From the NCBI GenBank assembly GCA_004431415.1, contig QPMI01000575.1:1-64000 (forward strand): 64,000 nt of DNA, written 5' to 3'. Every line of letters starts with the position of its first letter. The first letter of the stretch is position 1. Shown one piece after another: positions 30,929-42,530 of the stretch. The position numbers and the translations under genes were made by a program. Below the pieces are notes generated by a model. That model was not told where the DNA came from. It worked only from the letters and a program-made list of their open reading frames with translations, and did no database searches. Source of the DNA: Cyanophora paradoxa. Lineage: Eukaryota; Glaucocystophyceae; Cyanophorales; Cyanophoraceae.

Positions 30929-31369
30929 ATGGCGAATACTCGGAAATCAAACCAAGAGCTTATCGCTATTCAGAAAGGCGACCCGTTTGTAGAGATTGGA
31001 AAAAAGAAACCTGAGTTATCAATTGAAGAACAGGAAGAAAAGGCAAGGTTGAGAAGAGAGAAAGACAGGGAAAGAAAACGTGTAGCTTATCAGAAGAAGA
31101 AAGAAGAGAGACTCGCAAATGGCGAAAAAACAATACTGACAGCTGAGGAGCTGGAAAAGAGAGCCATATATTTACGTCGTCGATATGAAGAGGACGCGGA
31201 ATATAGAAAAAAGAGAATTGAGAGTGCAAACAATTACCTGAAACAGAAAAGGCGTGAGAAGAAGACGGAGCCAAAACCCAAAGTGCAAACAGTGCCTAAG
31301 AAATCGGGAAGACCTCGAAAGTATCCCGACCCGATCACATCTTTATCGGAAAAAAGCGTAGCGAATTGA
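30929..31369 (+). CDS. Gene G (AT-hook coiled coil), copy 2
   Basis: Identical product to 22374-22814. Confidence 0.75.
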   Translation: MANTRKSNQELIAIQKGDPFVEIGKKKPELSIEEQEEKARLRREKDRERKRVAYQKKKEERLANGEKTILTAEELEKRAIYLRRRYEEDAEYRKKRIESANNYLKQKRREKKTEPKPKVQTVPKKSGRPRKYPDPITSLSEKSVAN

Positions 31370-31550
31370 TTGATGGGAGCGCAAAAATTGACGCTTTACT
31401 TTCTCCTTTTTATAACCTAAGCCAAATCATTAAAGTGCCGTGGGCAACCGAAAAGCATTTAAGGACATCCCGAGAAGATAATTTAAACCTGGGAGTTTCT
31501 CACTTCCTCGGATTATTTTCTCTGAGAAATTTAAGAATCAATCGCGAAAA

Positions 31551-34432
31551 ATGAATGCTAACACGAAAATCGCAACTCCCTGTGAGAGACTCGGTAACCT
31601 GTGCAAATTTACACCTGAGAAACATAATTGGGGTTCTTTCCTACATTGTCTCACTCCGAATACTGACAGCGAGACTGTCATAGAGTATTTCGACCATCAG
31701 ATTACGGAAAGGATTAATGATGATTTGAAGAAAGGCAAAAAACCGACCTACGCCGAATGCATTCAGCCAAACGAAATAACACGTGTCTATCTGGATTATG
31801 ACGGCTATGTGGATCTTAAACCGGATGTTGCCGATAACTACAAGGAAGCCGATGAAATCATTCGTGAAATGCGCAAGAGACTACACGAACTCACCGGTGC
31901 TACCATTGCTGTGTCCGTGCGTCATCGTCCTATCCATTTCGTTAAGGAAGACGTGACCCAATTTAAGGTATCGGGGCATTTCGTCTTTACCGATCTGTGC
32001 TGTCGTCATGAAGACATCCCGAAATTCTTAAATGTAATCGGACTTACGCCAAAGGTGGATTATGACCCACTCGTTTATAAGACAAGGCAGGCGCTTGTTT
32101 GTCTGGGTAGTTGCAAGGGTAAATGGTTGGATTCCCAAAACAAGACTAAACGCGATGTTGATAAGGATGTAGTATTTACCAAATTCGTGGATTGTGAAAC
32201 CATGTATGACAGCGACTTTTTCGCGCAATTCACGGATTGCCCCACTGTGCTTATCGATGAATCAAACATGTATATGTTTGATGCTAACCTAACCCAAGAT
32301 GAGAAAAACGAACGGTCGGCAAAGGCGGAAGTTGCAAAAGAGCAAATGAAGGAGGAAGGCAAGACTGAAACCAAGAAGGAGACGACCAAGAAGGAGACGA
32401 CCAAGAAGGAGACCACAACAAAGAAGAAGGAGACGGCGACGACAAGCAAAAAAACAACAAAGAAAACGGAGAGTGAAGAGCAGCCGGAGGAGTCTAATAA
32501 CGTTTCATTTGAGAAACTGAGAGAAGTCGTGATGGGTCTTAGTGCTGAAAGATCGGATACATACGAAGGTTGGCTTAATGTTGGTTTCGCAATCGCGAAT
32601 GTTGGAGAGGAAAACAATATACCACCCACGAAACAGGAGGCGCTGTTTCACGAATACTCCGAGAAAAGCCCTAAGTATGATTATGATGAATGCGCGAACA
32701 AATGGATGAGTATCCGCAAAGGCAAAAAATCCGGTTCCGAAAACAAAACTATAACTTTCGGCTCACTTGTGCATTATCTGAGAGAGGATAACCCGGACAC
32801 GTATTATGGACTGTTTAAACCAAGCCGACAGTTTGCATTTATCGATGAGGAGGTGTGTATGGATGAGAATGACTATTCCGATGTTAGCGCCATGAATGAT
32901 AAGATGGCTCAAATCAAATTAGAAATGGATAAGACGCTATTAAGTCAAGGTCTCCCACTTCCTGTTAGCAAGATCTGTAAAGCATTAATTGGCTACAAAG
33001 TGCGGTTTTCACGTGGTCTGTGGTTGATCCTGAATGAGAAAACCGGATTTTGGAAGGTAGATAATAAGTATGATGGTGGTATGATAACTCTTATCGGTGA
33101 GGTTGTCGGGAAAGCATACTTAGACCGGGAGAACCATTGGGCTACCAAGGCGGCAAAGGCGGAGGAACAGAGCGATAAAAAGGAATTCGCAGTAAAGGCA
33201 GCCGCCTGTGCAAAAATTGCGCAAAAACTTAACTGTGGAGGTTACACGAAAGGACTTCTTACATATCTCTCTCATGACCTTTACGATGAGACATTTGCCG
33301 ATAGGTTGGATTCAGTCGCGAATGTTGTTGGCTTTGACGATGGCGTTTATGATCTTAACACGTTTGAGTTCCGTAATGGTCGTTCTTCTGATATGATGAC
33401 TAAGACAGTCTGTTATAACTATGATATTCCGGTGGATCCTGAGAAGGTCAAACGACTCAATGACTTCTACATGGATATCACAGGTGACAATGTCGAACTT
33501 GCAAGATACATTAAGGCTGTTTATGCCAAGTCTCTAACGGGTAAAAATAACATGCAGTTTTCTATATGTTTACGGGTATCGGCTCGAACGGAAAGAGCGT
33601 AATCGAAAATTTCATGCATAAGACATTTGGCGACTACTCACGAAATATGAGCATTGGGATTTTCACGAAGGAGGATAAAGGTAATGGAATGATTCCGGAA
33701 CTTGCGAATAAGCAAGGTGTTAGGCTCGTCCATACAAACGAACCAAACACGGGTAGCAAACTGTTGGCGGGACAAATCAAGAATTTCACAGGTTGTGATG
33801 AGATCACAGTAAGAACCCTTTTCAAAGAACCAATTTCATTTGCTCCGATGTTTGTTATCGTCATCCTCTGTAATAATAACCTCGAATTTGATCAGCCCGA
33901 CAATGCAGTAGCGCGCCGCTTCCGTTCTGTTCCATTTCAGCAGGTCTATGCCGTCGAACCTAAGCCCGGACAGAAGAAAGCGGATAAAGACCTTACCGGG
34001 TTGTTGAATCCCGATAATGACGTAAATGGTGAATGGCGCAGGGCAAACATGGAGATTCTCATAGACATGCTTAAAAACCATGATGTTAATCATATAATCG
34101 ACCATCCGCCCCAATGCATCCTCGAACATTCCGCTAATTATCTCGCGGACAGCGACCGTATCGGCACATTCCTAAGGGACAACTACGCTTTGGCGGAGGA
34201 TAACACGAAATACATAATATGTGACGATCTGTTTAAGGATTGCTCAAATACGATGAGAGATGTTGATAGAAGAGCAGCGATAACAGGACGAGCTGTAAGC
34301 AATAAGGTGATGGAGGTGTTTAAGATCGGCTCGACTGTAAAAAAGGTTGGTGGAAAATCGAAGCGTGTTTATCTCGGTCTCACAAAGAACCGCGCTAACG
34401 ATTTTGAAGACGATGACGAAGATGTGGAATAA
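31551..34432 (+). pseudogene. Gene H copy 2: primase-helicase, one frameshift
   Basis: Best preserved copy. It stays open from ATG 31551 through the primase, linker, PriCT-like and D5_N-like parts. One T is missing near 33560, in the run just before Walker A, and the helicase then continues in the next frame from 33566 to TAA 34432. The other two copies have the base, so this is either a sequencing slip or a very recent mutation. Confidence 0.9.
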
Positions 34433-34502
34433 AACTTATTGGAAAATATACTATTGATATCTTTTTTATGATCATGAACCGTAAGACTCGGTTCTTAATA
34501 GA

Positions 34503-34815
34503 AGGTTACTTTAAGGTTTCTCGGAGTTACTCGGAGTTACTCAGAGAGGTTACGTAGCGGTTCCGTTAATTTGTTACCATTTTCAGTATTGATATACCGA
34601 ATTTCTCTTTATTTCACAGCTGTGAGTTACGGTTACGCAACTTTTTGAATTCTTTCTGAAAATTTGGAGGGGGGTCTTTTTATAGGTGAAGGTCTAAAAC
34701 TTGCGTAACCGCGTAACTTGCGTAACCTCTACGACATTATGGTGTCATTTCTCTATTATTTTGGGTTACGTAACGTTTCTCCTTGCGTAACTTGTGTAAC
34801 CTCAACGTAACCTTC
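34503..34815. repeat. Iteron repeat R4, complete copy
   Basis: GGTTACTTTAAGG, GAGTTACTCGGAGTTACTCA, GGTTACGTAGCGG, GTTACGGTTACGCAACTTTT, CTTGCGTAACCGCGTAACTT, GGTTACGTAACG and CCTCAACGTAACC in order. Upstream of gene I. Confidence 0.85.
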
Positions 34816-34957
34816 TTATTAATACATAGATATCACATGTTCTCTCTTGTTATCATTTGTTGGCGTTATAGAATGTAGGTAAGACATCGGAAAAAGTGAA
34901 AAAATGACATCTTAACTACATATAAGGTTGTTGTGATATATTCATTTGATAATTAAG

Positions 34958-35182
34958 ATGGCTTGCAAACTCCCCGAACGCATCGACATGGGTGAATATC
35001 TCATTAAAGACCTTCCGGAAGAGTTAAAACCACTTGCACGCAAGATGGACTTAAAAGGAATACGAGAATACTATGAGAGAACCTACCCTGATTTATACAA
35101 GAAAAAACAGCGTGTCGAACCATCGGAATGCATCACTGTTAAGGTTCCAAAAGGCGTAAAGGTCAGAATTCAGAGAATCTAA
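34958..35182 (+). CDS. Gene I: small basic protein, unknown
   Basis: 74 residues from ATG 34958 (MACKLPERIDMGEYL). Mixed charge start, then YYERTYPDLYKKKQRVEPSE and a basic beta-like end VKVPKGVKVRIQRI. No known motif. Preceded by repeat R4 and by GAAAAAATGA about 55 bases upstream, which also precedes gene B at a similar distance. The inverted copy 38725-38949 is intact. Confidence 0.6.
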   Translation: MACKLPERIDMGEYLIKDLPEELKPLARKMDLKGIREYYERTYPDLYKKKQRVEPSECITVKVPKGVKVRIQRI

Positions 35183-35246
35183 CACGCTGAATAATATAAA
35201 AAACAATTGTAACGCATGATTAATAGAAACAAAAAAAACATTTAAA

Positions 35247-35564
35247 ATGAAGAGCTTCTACGCTATCAGAGAGCATGACGCCCTTCTTTTTTATACGCGA
35301 TTCTTTGAGAATCCGGAAAACAGATGTATGGAGAAATTCGAAGACTTCTGTAAAGAATTTACCCAAATCGCTTATGGTAACACTGAAATACGAAGACCAT
35401 CAAGAAAGCAAAAATTAAAAGACCTTTTTCAAAACATGATCTTGTCATTTGATGCTGATAATAGAAATACTAAATATCATAATACAGTCACAGGATCTGT
35501 TAGGGAACGTCTCCAAGAGAAATTAGCAAAACGAAGAATATCACAATGTGTGACCTATTGTTAA
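35247..35564 (+). CDS. Gene J: small basic protein, unknown
   Basis: 105 residues from ATG 35247 (MKSFYAIREHDALLFYTRFF). Aromatic and acidic first half, basic second half (RRPSRKQKLKDLF; RERLQEKLAKRR) and a Cys-containing end. No recognised domain. Convergent with gene K; a strong hairpin follows at 35592-35617. The inverted copy 38343-38660 is identical. Confidence 0.65.
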   Translation: MKSFYAIREHDALLFYTRFFENPENRCMEKFEDFCKEFTQIAYGNTEIRRPSRKQKLKDLFQNMILSFDADNRNTKYHNTVTGSVRERLQEKLAKRRISQCVTYC

Positions 35565-35591
35565 ACGCACTTTAAAAAGGGTCTTTTTTGC

Positions 35592-35617
35592 AAACCTCCA
35601 CAGGATCGTGTAGGTTT
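35592..35617. terminator. 3' hairpin between convergent genes J and K
   Basis: AAACCT-C-CAC-AGGATC-GTG-T-AGGTTT, a 9-pair stem with one mismatch. Follows a T-rich stretch after gene J. Mirrored in the right arm near 38290-38320. Confidence 0.65.
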
Positions 35618-35681
35618 ATGTTTCGATCTACGCAAACAGCTACAATGTCCTGTATAGGTAGTTTTGAAAATTAAAGCGTTT

Positions 35682-36191
35682 TCACTCTTTCCTGTTCCGA
35701 TAACATTCGCATTCTGAAAGAAATGACCTTAATATTAACTTCCTTATTGCGTCGCGACCTTCCCAATTGTTGTGATCTTTACCCAAAAGTTTGACAAAGT
35801 CTAAGATATGGATAAACTCGGAACGCGATATATCATTAGGTAAATCAAACGGCTCCGTTTCTATTTCCCAATAATTCACTTTGTAGAAATATAACAAACC
35901 GTCAGATCCCTTAGCATAATGTATATCGGGATTCTCTGTAAAATATCCGATTTGCTCAATTTTCCATATTATGTCGCTATTATCTAATTCATTCATAAAC
36001 ATTATCAATCTGTCGATATTGATTTTAATTAAGGAAGTATTAACTGAAAACACGGGCTTTCCGTTGTACATATACGGCGTCTCCATCATTGCAATCAATC
36101 TTAGCACGAGCGTTAGGATGTCTCCCATGCCGCTTAAATGGTTTTCATTTTTTGCCCGCTCAAAAATTGACGCCCCACAAGAACAAACCAT
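35682..36191 (-). CDS. Gene K: unknown protein with terminal Cys pairs
   Basis: 169 residues from ATG 36191 (MVCSCGASIFERAKNENHLS). Cys at 3 and 5 and again near the end (SECECYR) could form a metal site linking both ends. The middle is helical and hydrophobic (LIMFMNELDNSDIIWKIEQI), then YFYKVNYWEIETEPFDLPND. No family recognised. The mirrored copy at 37720-38226 has two one-base losses. Confidence 0.65.
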   Translation of the reverse strand: MVCSCGASIFERAKNENHLSGMGDILTLVLRLIAMMETPYMYNGKPVFSVNTSLIKINIDRLIMFMNELDNSDIIWKIEQIGYFTENPDIHYAKGSDGLLYFYKVNYWEIETEPFDLPNDISRSEFIHILDFVKLLGKDHNNWEGRDAIRKLILRSFLSECECYRNRKE

Positions 36192-36314
36192 AACCTGTAA
36201 TGCAACGCTCTGTTATTTATGGTCGAATCTAATGATGCTACATATGTATTTGTCGAAAAAGAGAATTAACACACTCTAAACCTCTTTCGAAATGCTATAA
36301 TCCCCATTGTTTAC

Positions 36315-36331
36315 TTTTCACTTTGTGAAAA
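36315..36331. terminator. Hairpin beyond the end of the central gene
   Basis: TTTTCAC-TTT-GTGAAAA, 7-bp perfect stem, 32 bases beyond the stop of the minus-strand central gene. Mirrored near 37580-37596. Confidence 0.5.
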
Positions 36332-36354
36332 ATCCCTTTTGTATGTGGAAATAT

Positions 36355-37556
36355 CTTTTTTTTCAGAGAGTCTTTAAGAATTGGTCAATACATCCTTTTA
36401 TGTTTTTTTCAGTGTATGGTATTCTTAAAAGCTTTAAATTATGAGTCTCACAGTATCTGTTTTTAATTCCATCTCTAATCTGTGTTATTTTAAATCCTTC
36501 TTCTCCCCCAAACCACTTAACAGGTTCAAAATGTTGTTGACCGTCAAACTCTATAACAATGTTCAGGCTTGGTATGAAAAAGTCAAACCTCAATTTATTT
36601 TTATAAAAGCAATCAGAAAACATATACTCTGTCTTGTGAGCAATGTCCAAATCTTCTAAATACCTTTTTATTTCCCGTTCTCCATGTGATGATTTACAGT
36701 GGGGACAGCCGCTTTTTTGTGAAAGATGATAATTTGGAACCTGAGAGAACTCACTATTACATTTTCGGCAAGTTAGGTTAACTTTTGTTTTCGAATCAAT
36801 ATAATTGACCTTTGAGTAATCATAATCATCTCCATGCACCTCTCTTGCTTTTTCTACAAACTGTCGCGTTGTTAACCTGAAAGTCTCGGAACGTTTTCTA
36901 TGACTACAATGTTTACAACCCTGTCCGCTTAAATGGTTTGCCGGTTCCATTAAAAAGAATTGCTCACAAGTCAGACACTGTATCTTAACTTTTACTTTTG
37001 AATTCACATAGTCTGCATGCTGATAATCATATTTTCCATTATGGGCTTCTGTTGCCTTTGCAACAAATGTGTCTTTTGTCAATCTCTGCTTTTGTTTCAT
37101 TGTTTTAATGCCTTTTTGGGGACATCCACTCCCCATTATATGACTGTTTGGCGTTTGAAAATAAAAATGATTGCATTCAAAGCAATAGATTTTAACCTTT
37201 GTTTGACTGTTAATATAGTCGACCTCATCATATCCATACTGTTCACCGTGCTTTGCTTTCGCTCTTTCTATAAACTCTTCTTTGGTATGTCTATTTTTAT
37301 CTTTAATTGTTTGGATTTTACACAATTTACACCCGCAACCTGATAAATGGTCATGGGGTGTTTGAGTAAACACCGTTTTGCAAGAAAGGCAAACTATCGA
37401 AACCCTTGTTGAGTTATCAATGTATTCTACATTGGCGTAGTTATATTTGTCTCCATGCTTGGCTTTTGCCTTTTCTACAAAACTCTCGGTTGTATCTTTT
37501 ACAGGCATCTTATTAAAACTATAAACTGTTATACTTTTAAATAAATTTGTTCCGCG
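36355..37556. other. Unique centre of the palindrome (1202 bp)
   Basis: The arms end at GTGGAAATAT (36354) and start again, inverted, at ATATTTCCAC (37557). Only this segment is single copy. It contains almost exactly one gene. Confidence 0.9.
36363..37508 (-). CDS. Gene L: four zinc-ribbon repeats fused to PDDEXK-like nuclease
   Basis: 381 residues from ATG 37508 (MPVKDTTESFVEKAKAKHGD); ATG 37604 lies in the arm and is less likely. Four repeats of about 65-70 residues follow F+.+A...HG..Y.Y..V.Y+.....V.I.C..C...F.Q.P..H..G.GC..C. The final 110 residues match Vsr/DUF559-like nucleases: SSHGEREI, then RFDFFIPSLNIVIEFDGQQH, a D...E-x-D type PDDEXK core, and LLRIPYTEKNI. The Cys pairs suit DNA-binding zinc ribbons of the DUF723 kind seen in giant viruses and phages. 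As the only nuclease in the element it could process ends, resolve the palindrome or drive insertion; inference. Confidence 0.85.
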   Translation of the reverse strand: MPVKDTTESFVEKAKAKHGDKYNYANVEYIDNSTRVSIVCLSCKTVFTQTPHDHLSGCGCKLCKIQTIKDKNRHTKEEFIERAKAKHGEQYGYDEVDYINSQTKVKIYCFECNHFYFQTPNSHIMGSGCPQKGIKTMKQKQRLTKDTFVAKATEAHNGKYDYQHADYVNSKVKVKIQCLTCEQFFLMEPANHLSGQGCKHCSHRKRSETFRLTTRQFVEKAREVHGDDYDYSKVNYIDSKTKVNLTCRKCNSEFSQVPNYHLSQKSGCPHCKSSHGEREIKRYLEDLDIAHKTEYMFSDCFYKNKLRFDFFIPSLNIVIEFDGQQHFEPVKWFGGEEGFKITQIRDGIKNRYCETHNLKLLRIPYTEKNIKGCIDQFLKTL

Positions 37557-37719
37557 ATATTTCCACATACAAAAGGGATTTTTCACAAAGTGAAAAGTAA
37601 ACAATGGGGATTATAGCATTTCGAAAGAGGTTTAGAGTGTGTTAATTCTCTTTTTCGACAAATACATATGTAGCATCATTAGATTCGACCATAAATAACA
37701 GAGCGTTGCATTACAGGTT

Positions 37720-38226
37720 ATGGTTTGTTCTTGTGGGGCGTCAATTTTTGAGCGGGCAAAAAATGAAAACCATTTAAGCGGCATGGGAGACATCCTAACG
37801 CTCGTGCTAAGATTGATTGCAATGATGGAGACGCCGTATATGTACAACGGAAAGCCCGTGTTTTCAGTTAATACTTCCTTAATTAAAATCAATATCGACA
37901 GATTGATAATGTTTATGAATGAATTAGATAATAGCGACATAATATGGAAATTGAGCAAATCGGATATTTTACAGAGAATCCCGATATACATTATGCTAAG
38001 GATCTGACGGTTTGTTATATTTCTACAAAGTGAATTATTGGGAAATAGAAACGGAGCCGTTTGATTTACCTAATGATATATCGCGTTCCGAGTTTATCCA
38101 TATCTTAGACTTTGTCAAACTTTTGGGTAAAGATCACAACAATTGGAAGGTCGCGACGCAATAAGGAAGTTAATATTAAGGTCATTTCTTTCAGAATGCG
38201 AATGTTATCGGAACAGGAAAGAGTGA
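37720..38226 (+). pseudogene. Gene K, inverted copy, two frameshifts
   Basis: Compared with 35682-36191 one A is missing near 37951 and one G near 38146. Otherwise the same. Confidence 0.65.
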
Positions 38227-38342
38227 AAACGCTTTAATTTTCAAAACTACCTATACAGGACATTGTAGCTGTTTGCGTAGATCGAAACATAAACCTACAC
38301 GATCCTGTGGAGGTTTGCAAAAAGACCCTTTTTAAAGTGCGT

Positions 38343-38660
38343 TTAACAATAGGTCACACATTGTGATATTCTTCGTTTTGCTAATTTCTCTTGGAGACGT
38401 TCCCTAACAGATCCTGTGACTGTATTATGATATTTAGTATTTCTATTATCAGCATCAAATGACAAGATCATGTTTTGAAAAAGGTCTTTTAATTTTTGCT
38501 TTCTTGATGGTCTTCGTATTTCAGTGTTACCATAAGCGATTTGGGTAAATTCTTTACAGAAGTCTTCGAATTTCTCCATACATCTGTTTTCCGGATTCTC
38601 AAAGAATCGCGTATAAAAAAGAAGGGCGTCATGCTCTCTGATAGCGTAGAAGCTCTTCAT
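38343..38660 (-). CDS. Gene J, inverted copy
   Basis: Same 105-residue product as 35247-35564. Confidence 0.65.
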   Translation of the reverse strand: MKSFYAIREHDALLFYTRFFENPENRCMEKFEDFCKEFTQIAYGNTEIRRPSRKQKLKDLFQNMILSFDADNRNTKYHNTVTGSVRERLQEKLAKRRISQCVTYC

Positions 38661-38724
38661 TTTAAATGTTTTTTTTGTTTCTATTAATCATGCGTTACAA
38701 TTGTTTTTTATATTATTCAGCGTG

Positions 38725-38949
38725 TTAGATTCTCTGAATTCTGACCTTTACGCCTTTTGGAACCTTAACAGTGATGCATTCCGATGGTTCGACACGCTGT
38801 TTTTTCTTGTATAAATCAGGGTAGGTTCTCTCATAGTATTCTCGTATTCCTTTTAAGTCCATCTTGCGTGCAAGTGGTTTTAACTCTTCCGGAAGGTCTT
38901 TAATGAGATATTCACCCATGTCGATGCGTTCGGGGAGTTTGCAAGCCAT
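38725..38949 (-). CDS. Gene I, inverted copy
   Basis: Same product as 34958-35182, start ATG 38949. Confidence 0.6.
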   Translation of the reverse strand: MACKLPERIDMGEYLIKDLPEELKPLARKMDLKGIREYYERTYPDLYKKKQRVEPSECITVKVPKGVKVRIQRI

Positions 38950-39091
38950 CTTAATTATCAAATGAATATATCACAACAACCTTATATGTAGTTAAGATGT
39001 CATTTTTTCACTTTTTCCGATGTCTTACCTACATTCTATAACGCCAACAAATGATAACAAGAGAGAACATGTGATATCTATGTATTAATAG

Positions 39092-39400
39092 AAGGTTACG
39101 TTGAGGTTACACAAGTTACGCAAGGAGAAACGTTACGTAACCCAAATAATAGAGAAATGACACCATAATGTCGTAGAGGTTACGCAAGTTACGCGGTTAC
39201 GCAAGTTTTAGACCTTCACCTATAAAAAGACCCCCTCCAAATTTTCAGAAAGAATTCAAAAAGTTGCGTAACCGTAACTCACAGCTGTGAAATAAAGAGA
39301 AATTCGGTATATCAATACTGAAAATGGTAACAAATTAACGGAACCGCTACGTAACCTCTCTGAGTAACTCCGAGTAACTCCGAGAAACCTTAAAGTAACC
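39092..39400. repeat. Iteron repeat R4, inverted copy
   Basis: Reverse complement of 34503-34815. Confidence 0.85.
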
Positions 39401-39470
39401 TTCTATTAAGAACCGAGTCTTACGGTTCATGATCATAAAAAGATATCAATAGTATATTTTCCAATAAGTT

Positions 39471-42351
39471 TTATTCCACATCTTCGTCATCGTCTTCAAA
39501 ATCGTTAGCGCGGTTCTTTGTGAGACCGAGATAAACACGCTTCGATTTTCCACCAACCTTTTTTACAGTCGAGCCGATCTTAAACACCTCCATCACCTTA
39601 TTGCTTACAGCTCGTCCTGTTATCGCTGCTCTTCTATCAACATCTCTCATCGTATTTGAGCAATCCTTAAACAGATCGTCACATATTATGTATTTCGTGT
39701 TATCCTCCGCCAAAGCGTAGTTGTCCCTTAGGAATGTGCCGATACGGTCGCTGTCCGCGAGATAATTAGCGGAATGTTCGAGGATGCATTGGGGCGGATG
39801 GTCGATTATATGATTAACATCATGGTTTTTAAGCATGTCTATGAGAATCTCCATGTTTGCCCTGCGCCATTCACCATTTACGTCATTATCGGGATTCAAC
39901 AACCCGGTAAGGTCTTTATCCGCTTTCTTCTGTCCGGGCTTAGGTTCGACGGCATAGACCTGCTGAAATGGAACAGAACGGAAGCGGCGCGCTACTGCAT
40001 TGTCGGGCTGATCAAATTCGAGGTTATTATTACAGAGGATGACGATAACAAACATCGGAGCAAATGAAATTGGTTCTTTGAAAAGGTTCTTACTGTGATC
40101 TCATCACAACCTGTGAAATTCTTGATTTGTCCCGCCAACAGTTTGCTACCCGTGTTTGGTTCGTTTGTATGGACGAGCCTAACACCTTGCTTATTCGCAA
40201 GTTCCGGAATCATTCCATTACCTTTATCCTCCTTCGTGAAAATCCCAATGCTCATATTTCGTGAGTAGTCGCCAAATGTCTTATGCATGAAATTTTCGAT
40301 TACGCTCTTTCCGTTCGAGCCGATACCCGTAAACATATAGAAAAACTGCATGTTATTTTTACCCGTTAGAGACTTGGCATAAACAGCCTTAATGTATCTT
40401 GCAAGTTCGACATTGTCACCTGTGATATCCATGTAGAAGTCATTGAGTCGTTTGACCTTCTCAGGATCCACCGGAATATCATAGTTATAACAGACTGTCT
40501 TAGTCATCATATCAGAAGAACGACCATTACGGAACTCAAACGTGTTAAGATCATAAACGCCATCGTCAAAGCCAACAACATTCGCGACTGAATCCAACCT
40601 ATCGGCAAATGTCTCATCGTAAAGGTCATGAGAGAGATATGTAAGAAGTCCTTTCGTGTAACCTCCACAGTTAAGTTTTTGCGCAATTTTTGCACAGGCG
40701 GCTGCCTTTACTGCGAATTCCTTTTTATCGCTCTGTTCCTCCGCCTTTGCCGCCTTGGTAGCCCAATGGTTCTCCCGGTCTAAGTATGCTTTCCCGACAA
40801 CCTCACCGATAAGAGTTATCATACCACCATCATACTTATTATCTACCTTCCAAAATCCGGTTTTCTCATTCAGGATCAACCACAGACCACGTGAAAACCG
40901 CACTTTGTAGCCAATTAATGCTTTACAGATCTTGCTAACAGGAAGTGGGAGACCTTGACTTAATAGCGTCTTATCCATTTCTAATTTGATTTGAGCCATC
41001 TTATCATTCATGGCGCTAACATCGGAATAGTCATTCTCATCCATACACACCTCCTCATCGATAAATGCAAACTGTCGGCTTGGTTTAAACAGTCCATAAT
41101 ACGTGTCCGGGTTATCCTCTCTCAGATAATGCACAAGTGAGCCGAAAGTTATAGTTTTGTTTTCGGAACCGGATTTTTTGCCTTTGCGGATACTCATCCA
41201 TTTGTTCGCGCATTCATCATAATCATACTTAGGGCTTTTCTCGGAGTATTCGTGAAACAGCGCCTCCTGTTTCGTGGGTGGTATATTGTTTTCCTCTCCA
41301 ACATTCGCGATTGCGAAACCAACATTAAGCCAACCTTCGTATGTATCCGATCTTTCAGCACTAAGACCCATCACGACTTCTCTCAGTTTCTCAAATGAAA
41401 CGTTATTAGACTCCTCCGGCTGCTCTTCACTCTCCGTTTTCTTTGTTGTTTTTTTGCTTGTCGTCGCCGTCTCCTTCTTCTTTGTTGTGGTCTCCTTCTT
41501 GGTCGTCTCCTTCTTGGTCGTCTCCTTCTTGGTTTCAGTCTTGCCTTCCTCCTTCATTTGCTCTTTTGCAACTTCCGCCTTTGCCGACCGTTCGTTTTTC
41601 TCATCTTGGGTTAGGTTAGCATCAAACATATACATGTTTGATTCATCGATAAGCACAGTGGGGCAATCCGTGAATTGCGCGAAAAAGTCGCTGTCATACA
41701 TGGTTTCACAATCCACGAATTTGGTAAATACTACATCCTTATCAACATCGCGTTTAGTCTTGTTTTGGGAATCCAACCATTTACCCTTGCAACTACCCAG
41801 ACAAACAAGCGCCTGCCTTGTCTTATAAACGAGTGGGTCATAATCCACCTTTGGCGTAAGTCCGATTACATTTAAGAATTTCGGGATGTCTTCATGACGA
41901 CAGCACAGATCGGTAAAGACGAAATGCCCGATACCTTAAATTGGGTCACGTCTTCCTTAACGAAATGGATAGGACGATGACGCACGGACACAGCAATGGT
42001 AGCACCGGTGAGTTCGTGTAGTCTCTTGCGCATTTCACGAATGATTTCATCGGCTTCCTTGTAGTTATCGGCAACATCCGGTTTAAGATCCACATAGCCG
42101 TCATAATCCAGATAGACACGTGTTATTTCGTTTGGCTGAATGCATTCGGCGTAGGTCGGTTTTTTGCCTTTCTTCAAATCATCATTAATCCTTTCCGTAA
42201 TCTGATGGTCGAAATACTCTATGACAGTCTCGCTGTCAGTATTCGGAGTGAGACAATGTAGGAAAGAACCCCAATTATGTTTCTCAGGTGTAAATTTGCA
42301 CAGGTTACCGAGTCTCTCACAGGGAGTTGCGATTTTCGTGTTAGCATTCAT
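39471..42351 (-). pseudogene. Gene H copy 3: primase-helicase, two frameshifts
   Basis: Mirrored copy. One G is missing near 41930 (between SG and HFVFTD of the primase) and one C near 40085 (helicase). The positions that are broken in copies 1 and 2 are intact here, so no single position is broken in all three copies. Confidence 0.9.
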
Positions 42352-42530
42352 TTTTCGCGATTGATTCTTAAATTTCTCAGAGAAAATAATCCGAGGAAGT
42401 GAGAAACTCCCAGGTTTAAATTATCTTCTCGGGATGTCCTTAAATGCTTTTCGGTTGCCCACGGCACTTTAATGATTTGGCTTAGGTTATAAAAAGGAGA
42501 AAGTAAAGCGTCAATTTTTGCGCTCCCATC

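Larger units (their letters stand above)
26185..34730. repeat. Tandem unit 2 (second copy of the 8.55-kb duplication)
   Basis: Corresponds to 17625-26172 and lacks the outer 194 bases of the left terminus. Continues without interruption into the arm-specific genes I, J and K. Confidence 0.9.

Noticed and set aside
36355-37556. Palindrome as a read-level fold-back artefact
   Set aside because: A unique 1.2-kb centre, matched target duplications at both ends and a few arm-specific differences argue against it, though only raw reads can settle this.
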